Below, piece after piece: positions 57,080 to 64,000 of a stretch of DNA of 64,000 bases. Position 1 is the first letter of the stretch. Every line of letters begins with the position of its first letter. Below the pieces are notes generated by a model. It saw nothing but the letters and a program-made list of their open reading frames with translations. It was not told the DNA's origin and searched no databases. Origin of the DNA: Phoronis australis (lineage: Eukaryota > Phoronida > Phoronidae); contig NMRA01000025.1 in assembly GCA_002633005.1 (NCBI GenBank), positions 7,757 through 71,756 of the forward strand, read 5' to 3'. The position numbers and the translations under genes were made by a program.

Positions 57080-57222
57080 AACACCCGGAGGGCGGAAGTC
57101 ATATGCAATGAACAGCCAATAAGAATTCGTTCTGCTGTTTGTTGGTGGAGTGCTTGTCGGCGAGTCTAGGTTGTTCTGCAAAGTCGGGGAGGATTTCCAC
57201 AATAAAAGGTATTTTGCGAACG
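57080..57222 (+). promoter_or_regulatory. Candidate promoter and non-coding first exon of an unidentified gene
   Basis: An ETS-like GGCGGAAGT at 57091-57099 and a CCAAT box at 57115-57120, then about 100 bp without ATG ending at the consensus donor CG|gtaagc (GT at 57223). This looks like a TATA-less promoter with a 5' UTR exon. The coding exons would be downstream, probably past 64000. Confidence 0.4.
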
Positions 57223-57224
57223 GT

Positions 57225-58100
57225 AAGCATTCGCCTGTTCCTATGTTATCATTGTTTGTAATATTTAATAATACTCCCGTCGTGCTGTAATTGTGCGATG
57301 AAGTACCTTGCCCGTTCACTATACCGGCTTCTTCGAATATGACCGTGGCCTATCGCATTTCATTTGCTCATTTGACCCCGTTACGCGTGTCCGTTGTTTG
57401 TGCGCTCATATTGCACTTATTCTTGTGAACAGTCTTGTTTCTGTAAATTAACAGCATAGCTTTATGTATTAAAAAACTAAGCCCTAATTAACAATCTTTA
57501 TTTTACGTGTAAGGAGCGTCGTTTTCGATATTAGTTTCCTTTGCCGTTTTGACCCAATTGATTTGGCGTCTGGTTGGCAATATCGGAGTCACCATCTTGC
57601 TTTAAACCTAAAGGTAAAAAGTTTCTCGATAAAAATGCATCTGATTCCTTTTGATATTGAAAGAATTATGATTGCGGCTTGGAGAAATTATTGTCTTTGA
57701 CAAAGGCAATAATTTATCCAAGTTTGTGGACATGCCTGTAAGAACTGTAGAACCCCTCCCATTCTTGTGATAGGATTTCGCATACTAGTCAAAACGTGAT
57801 TGAGTGATGACAAAGATACAATTTAAATGCCTGTTGCAGGCAATTATGGTGTAAGTTCTGAAAATTTTGTGTTTTTTACTTGGAAAATTGCTCATCCCAA
57901 ATGTAAACCCGAGCACACTTTTGGAAACCAGGCCCAAGTGCCAGCGACATTGACTGAGGAACGACACGTGTGGCTATTTGTTGAGAGTGCTTAGCTCCGT
58001 AAAAATTATGATATCATCCTTATCTCGCCTAGAAATTGATTTTATTTTTTTTATTTGATGTCACCGGAAGTGTTTCAAAGTCTGCTACACAGGGTAGGTA
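57225..58100. other. No gene recognised
   Basis: AT-rich sequence without a supportable exon. It may be the first intron of the candidate gene at 57.1-57.2 kb. Confidence 0.4.
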
Positions 58101-58101
58101 G

Positions 58102-58505
58102 CTCAACAGACACAGTGTAGCTCCTATAGGCGCTTAATACACCAGAAGCTTTTCGGCAACTTATGCCTCACACTGATTAAAACTAAGTCACATTGTTATA
58201 AATACTATATGTGCATAGAGGGACACCTTATGAGGCCGTCGATTTCAGTAATTCCTTCCAAATCGAACAAATAGTCCCGTTATCAATCAAACTTTTTCTT
58301 TGAGCAGTCCTTCGTTCAGTTCCCAGAATTGCTAACTGGCCATTTTTACGCTGTGTGCGGCAGGTGGAATGACATCATATCTCCAGTTACTGATTTTGGG
58401 AACAATGGGATTTTGATGTTTTAGTTTGTGTGAGGCATACCGGTAATTCGCCTAAAGGCTTCCAGTGTATGAAGCGCCTATGGGAGCTACACCATTTCTG
58501 TTGAG
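58102..58505. mobile_element. Foldback element with arms of about 80 bp
   Basis: The left arm starts CTCAACAGA and carries GTGTAGCTCCTATAGGCGCTT and ATGCCTCACAC. The right arm is its complement, ending TCTGTTGAG. Arms are roughly 80% alike. No ORF. Confidence 0.9.
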
Positions 58506-60225
58506 TCGGCTAGAGACGGTGATCACTGTCTACCACACGAGCCAGCGTCCGCAGTCATATACTTGGATATCAAGTATATCCCAGAAGTGTCATTTGAAAT
58601 AATTTTGTGTCAATTTATTTTCTAAACAGTAAAAGGATGTTTTGAAAGACCTAAACTAAACTTGAGAATGTATTCCGCTTGCCATGCCATGCACATGTTT
58701 GTATTTTCTCAAAACTGGAAAAACATTGCCACCTTCAGAAAGACTGAACAACTTGAACATGTCTGCAAAACAATGCTGATCGATTTGTGGCCAGAATTGG
58801 TCTTGATGGTTTATAAATTGGCAATTGTTTATTAAAAACAAGAAATATGGAGTTATGGTATCTACATACTGAAGTATGTGAATTTCGAGAAAGAAGTCCA
58901 ATTCCACGAGTTCTGTGAGTTTTTTTCGTTATGACGAAAAAACAAGGTCTGTTATGTACAGAATTATACAGGTCAAGATCATCTGATGAGTCTATGGCAT
59001 GAATGTTTACTGTTTTTGTTGCTCTTCTTGAATTGGTGAAAATTTAGGTTCTGTGGTGCCTTTTTTGGTAATTTATATCCTGTTTCTGCCTTTGTCCAAC
59101 GTCTTTGACTTGAAGTTAAGAATATTAGTATTAACAAGTCAGCCAATTGATCAATATAGCTTCCCACACTACTCTGTACACATACTGGAAGGTATAGTCT
59201 GTTCATAAGTAAGTGTCTACTTTCTGGATTTGATGGAATGCTCCTGGCTTGGAAATGTAAATGCAGGTGGGATTTACCGTATATGTACACTCACTACTGT
59301 GCTTGCAATTAGGACAGAATGGTTGCAGCATCTCATCTCTCGATAAAGTGTATTGATTGATATTGTAATGGGTCAAGTTGTCAAGCAGGAGTTATTTCAA
59401 CACCTTGCTTATGTCCCCATGTCTGATGTCAATGACTATTTGAGTGCCTTGTCCGATTTAATGTGAAATATTAATGAGGTTTCAAACACAACTACCAGCT
59501 CATGATTTCGTTGTTTTGTCTCCTGCATATTGCCAGACTCCGCCTTCATGGTATTGACCTATGTCATATGTTAAAATGAAAACAAATTGGCATCTAAGGA
59601 AGAGCACTGTAAATGAAACAGTGCAATGATTCATTAAAGAATTGCATTTCCACATATGAAATTCAATCTTTTATGGTGATGATCAAATTTGGTTAATTCA
59701 AATATTGCTATATTTTACGACAAAAGTTCTTTACTTCAAGTTGTAAGTGCCTGCCCCATTCACAATCTGGTCTTGCTGCAAGACTTACTTATGCACCTAG
59801 TCAAGTTCAAGCCAAGTACAAAGCCACAGTTGGACTATACTGCTGCTTTCCATTAACAGACAGCATTATTACATAGATGAGGAACAGGTGCTATGATGGA
59901 GCCAGTGTGATCTCTTTGTTATCGCCTGTATCTTATTATGTATGGCTATAATATTTGTGTGTAAGGTACTTATCATGGTTGATTATGTACTAGTAGTGAT
60001 AATGGATCATCTTGGAAAAAGCTGCCTGTCTCAAGTCTAAAGTGAGGTCCGCACATAAATTTACCCTAGAACAAGTTGCGCCTGGAATGAGTTGTTGGGG
60101 TTGGGCGGAAGTAATTATCAGCTACAGTTACATACAGACAGGTCTTCTCATGCGTCTTATTAGCATTAGGTGTTCATTGTCACGCACCGCACCGAGTGAC
60201 AACTTTTGTCTACCCCAGTTATCGG

Positions 60226-60258
60226 TTGTGTGTGTGTGTGTGTGTTTGTGTGTGTGTT
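60226..60258. repeat. GT microsatellite
   Basis: Interrupted (TG)n tract of about 33 bp. Confidence 0.95.
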
Positions 60259-62026
60259 CGTGCGTCATTCAGTTTGTTAATCAAGTCTTGAGATGATTCA
60301 TTGTGCAATTTCATAGTTAGGTAGGTCTTTAGACTGTATTTGTGGCTATCCTATCTTGGTCACTCAAAGATGAGAGCAAGTGAAAGGAAGTAGTACACAA
60401 ACAGACTATATGGACCTCAATACTCTTTTGCCACTGTTGTGCAATAGGTGTTTTTTCCCATTTTAATTGTCATTTCCCCCCCCCCCCGACCTTTTTTTCC
60501 ACCCTCAAGTTCATTTACTTTGTATTTGAGGCAGTAGCATAGAACTAGGTTGAGTAAAAAGTTTAATGCAGTATATTATTGTCTTGGAAATTTAATGGTT
60601 AATGTGTATCAGTTTTTGCATACGTACAATTTTGTTGTGTTTTTGGTAATGATGAATCTCAGCAAGGTAGACAAGTGGTGCTTTGGTTTTATGAATGGCT
60701 TTGAAAAATTGTGGACTTTTGCAAAAATGATTTATGTCTCTGAGGATTAAAGAATTTCAGTTTTGGAAATAACATTGTGCAAAATTGGCAAATTGGTAAA
60801 TAATTGTCCAAATGGGGAAACTTAATTGTCCCTTTGCAATATCTTTCTCTTGTTTTTTTGTTGAGAATAGTCTATGTTTAATGAAGTAAATAGTTCTATA
60901 TAACATGTGTACCATATTTGTTACATGCTGATGTCTGACTGACTGTCACCTGTCTGCACGAATGTATTACTGTGACATCATCACCTGGTGGATAATACAG
61001 GTTGCTCAAGTGTTGGTCATTACTTTGTTATCAGTTCATTGACCTGCATTGTGTTCACTGTCTGTGGCTGTGGTTCCAGATGAAATACAACTCCTTACCT
61101 ACAGTGAAGAGTCTGCCAGCAAAAGTGGTTGACAAAGTTCCACTTACTCAATTTTTAAAAGTTTGACAGTATTGCAAATACTAAAACCAAGTAGTTGATA
61201 CCGTAGCAACTGTCCAATACAAGACATGCTAACAATTGCGTAAAACAACCCAAAAAATGTTTTAGCTGAACTTTATGACACATTTTTCCTTCTATCTTGT
61301 TCTAAATATTTATTTCAGGTTAGCTAGTTTTTTGTTCATTGTTTGGATCTTGGTTTATATAAGCATGAGTCATTCAATCATTTGTTTACTCATTTCTCTG
61401 CCAGTTCTTTTGATTCATAAGTACCAGGTGTACCTTATCGGTCTGTGGTTTTTGCCAGGTGAACTGAAGGCATGTTGACTTTTGATGGCTCCTGGTCATG
61501 CTTGGCTAATGCTTTGGTTTTGTATTGAATTACCTCGAATTAATTTTAACAAAATGCAAACCCTGACAACTGCATTGGGTTTGGTGGTGATCTAAATTGT
61601 AGATTTGAGGTTGGATTAATGCACGAATATCTTTATTTCTATTCTGTTTTGCACATCCTTTTAGTCTTTGACAATCTGAACACCCTTACCGTTTTCACGA
61701 CAATAACTTGTATTTTTTAGCATTCTACCTTGACAATGAATTGCTCTAGAACGGAGCCTGAATTTGCCTGTCTATATTTTTTGTCTAATATTGTGATGCT
61801 CTGCTAAGTAATTCCTTTTAAGTTTGAAGTCCATTTTTTGCATCTGGTCTTCAAAATAATTTCCTTTTGCTATGTCCTGCTTGCAAGACTCTAAAGACAG
61901 TTTTCCTAGTGGTGTTTAACCCCCCAGTCTTCTCAACCCCAACCTCCAGTTGGGCGCTCTAAGACTCAATAGCCCTGATTACTGTGTTGAAGTGCTTGGG
62001 CAGTCTTGTGGTCTGTGTCATCAAGG

Positions 62027-62040
62027 GTTGCCATGGTAAC
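62027..62040. promoter_or_regulatory. Palindromic RFX X-box motif
   Basis: GTTGCCATGGTAAC, a full match to the X-box consensus bound by RFX factors. There is no identified gene start nearby. Confidence 0.4.
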
Positions 62041-64000
62041 CTGCACAGACTTAGTCATGTAGCAACCCTCCTCACATCCTGTCAGATAGGAGTGATTGAC
62101 AACATTTGGTGAACTAGGGTTGATTTGAACCATGAAACTGGCCAAAGACAGGATGGACATGAGCATAAACTATGTATGGTTCTAATGTAACTACTGAAGT
62201 AATGTCAGATAAAGTCATCCATCATAACTGGCACAGTCTAAGCCATTGCTAAATGCACTAAGGGAAAATTTCTTTCTGACTTACTTCGAAATTCTCTTAA
62301 ATGTTTTTAAACTGGGCTTAAGGGCACCACAGGTTTACGAGATCAGCTAAATTTTCTTCACATTGTTACCTGTACAAAGTGAGGCAAAATTGTCACTCGC
62401 CTGTAATCTACATAGCAAGCAGAGTCAATGTAGAACACACGATGATAGCAATGTTTCAGTGAGAGATTTGCGCAAGGTGATAGAAATCTAAAGAGTGAGA
62501 CATTTGCCACACCGCCAGGCGAGGCAAAATCCTCACAGTTCATTTTGCTGTGGATATGGGCGTTTAGCCGAGCTTATTTGCATGTGAGGCACGTAACTCT
62601 CCAGTCTGCGGTGACTCTAGCAAGACAGAACACTCGAGAGCATTTGGTACTCGAAGGTTGTGGTGTACAAAACAAATTATTGGAATCAATATCTCACTTA
62701 AAAGTAGCATCACAAGTAAGCATTAACTGTACAGTGTCATGTTGCATTCATTTTCCTCTCAACTTTGACATCCTAGGTTATCATTGGCAGGAGTCTCATG
62801 AATGGTTGAGATTCAGTGCCTTGATTAATCATTGGTTGTTTATGCTGAGCTGAAGGTGTGTGATATGTAGGGATATTACTCCAGGTGTGTGATGAGTCAT
62901 CTGCTACGGTACTGCCGTGTGTCTTTCAGAAAACATTCCAGTTCTGAGATACATTCCTGCAGTACTGATGATTGAGGATTGGCATAGTGTCAACTCTCCA
63001 AATTCAACCTGGTAAAATTCCCAGGTCGCCAAAGGAAAAATGAGGTCACCAAAACTGAGAAAATCCTTGTGCACGGGTGCAGAATTCTTGGTCCGTACAA
63101 ATGAATCATGGTTATCTATAATTGAAAAATGAAAAAGGAGATATCTGAGTTGAAGAAGTGGTAAACTGAACAAATGTCTGCTGGAACACCTGAGACTGCC
63201 TGGGTGACTTTTATTTTTACTCTAACAGAAACAGTATATTGTGTGTTTGGCAATGACCTATCTCCCTCTTGAGCCAGATATACTGCGCAGGCCTGCCTCC
63301 TATTTAAAGGAAAGTGATAAGGACACGTTTTCTGGTCAAGAGTCATGAGTGGCCCTTCCAGTTTTTGCTGAACATATCCAACTCCCGTCTGTTTACTTCC
63401 TGCAGTATTTCGAGCACATGCGCGGATGTGTGGTGACTTGGGATTTTTGCCAGGTTGTCAGACAAAATCTGAGATCGCACTGGCGAACTCTGTACATGTA
63501 GCCTGTAGGATATACCATAACTGTTTGTCGAAGCAAATTCTCAGTGTTGATTGCTAGGAACTACCCAGATTAAAATAACAGCCTTGGTCATCCTTCCAGA
63601 CACCTAAATAGTTGTCTGAAGCTGCAACTAATTTGACTTGCACATGACTGCTCCTTGGAATAATCCTATTGTGGGCCCTATCACCTCCTGTCCCTTTATC
63701 CAATTACTGATCCATCCAATTATGTTGACCCTGTGGTGGTGGCTTGACCCTTGTTATGGCCACCAGTTGTGTGTTATGATAGGATTATTGCTCCATTCAT
63801 GTCAGCTCTGTTTACTGACCTGTTGGCTGTAATACTTTATACCCACACAGACAATAAATACTGAGCATAGACACAGTCAGTTTACCAAGTGGTCCCCATA
63901 AGCTCACAAGATCTGGGACAAGGGATACCCTTGCCCTGACTTTCTGAAAAGCCAACAAGAATAACTCATAGTTCCTCTTGTGGTTTTAGGTACGTAGTTT

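Larger units (their letters stand above)
58506..63989. other. No convincing gene
   Basis: I found no exon with recognisable protein similarity. It contains a GT microsatellite, a poly-C tract and a palindromic X-box. The last bases, tggttttag|gtacg, could be a splice acceptor cut by the window end. Confidence 0.4.

Noticed and set aside
61080-61168. Short frame beginning ATG right after a ttccag acceptor-like site
   Set aside because: 28 codons with no donor or family similarity. A terminal exon cannot be excluded but nothing supports it.
62545-62853. 102-codon frame with a donor-like site at about 62718 and an octamer motif
   Set aside because: No protein similarity; the ATTTGCAT octamer alone is common by chance.

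Overview
This is animal nuclear DNA: AT-rich, with short protein-coding exons, phase-consistent GT-AG introns of roughly 0.3 to 9.6 kb, and many degraded mobile elements. The two recognisable genes are diverged orthologues of vertebrate genes. The repeat content (degenerate non-LTR reverse transcriptases, tRNA-derived SINEs, TTAA-flanked and foldback DNA transposons) suits a bilaterian invertebrate, plausibly marine. I cannot name the phylum from the sequence alone.

Gene 1 (plus strand, exons from 3608 to 27113) is drebrin-like / actin-binding protein 1 (DBNL, Abp1). I could place 14 exons covering all but the N-terminus. They encode an ADF-homology domain, a charged coiled-coil region, a proline-rich segment with an 8-residue repeat, an acidic linker and a C-terminal SH3 domain. 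Every exon-exon phase agrees. The first coding exon (about 25 to 30 codons, ending in the first two bases of a Trp codon) was not found and probably lies left of the window.

Gene 2 (minus strand, 54923 down to 31651) is a complete member of the SLC49 major-facilitator family, closest to SLC49A3 (MFSD7). It has 11 coding exons, 1494 bp including the stop, and a 497-residue predicted product. The two genes are tail to tail, about 4.5 kb apart between stop codons. That gap holds the 3' UTRs and a degenerate tandem array. A candidate promoter with a non-coding first exon of a third, unidentified plus-strand gene sits near 57.1-57.2 kb. From there to 64 kb I see no convincing coding exon.

Mobile elements and repeats by region: 0.29-0.55 kb, a five-copy 52-bp array; 1.2-2.7 kb, two reverse-transcriptase pseudogenes on opposite strands; 11.6-12.06 kb, a 29-bp minisatellite; 18.13-19.96 kb, a TTAA-flanked 1.8-kb DNA transposon with a broken THAP-domain ORF, resembling Kolobok; 26.4-26.85 kb, two tRNA-like SINE copies in inverted orientation; 43.5-43.75 kb, a 37-bp array; 46.2-49.1 kb, a diverged repeat family carrying CTCF-like cores; 49.1-49.9 kb, a pair of direct repeats of about 150 bp; 53.57-53.87 kb, a hAT-like MITE; 56.2-56.6 and 58.1-58.5 kb, foldback elements.

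The signals most worth testing are the four evenly spaced in-frame splice donors inside the DBNL proline repeat, the THAP/TTAA transposon, a possible internal DBNL promoter at 16.9-17.1 kb, and the CTCF-like repeat family. I found no wholly unknown gene system. All family assignments are from reading the sequence, without database searches.
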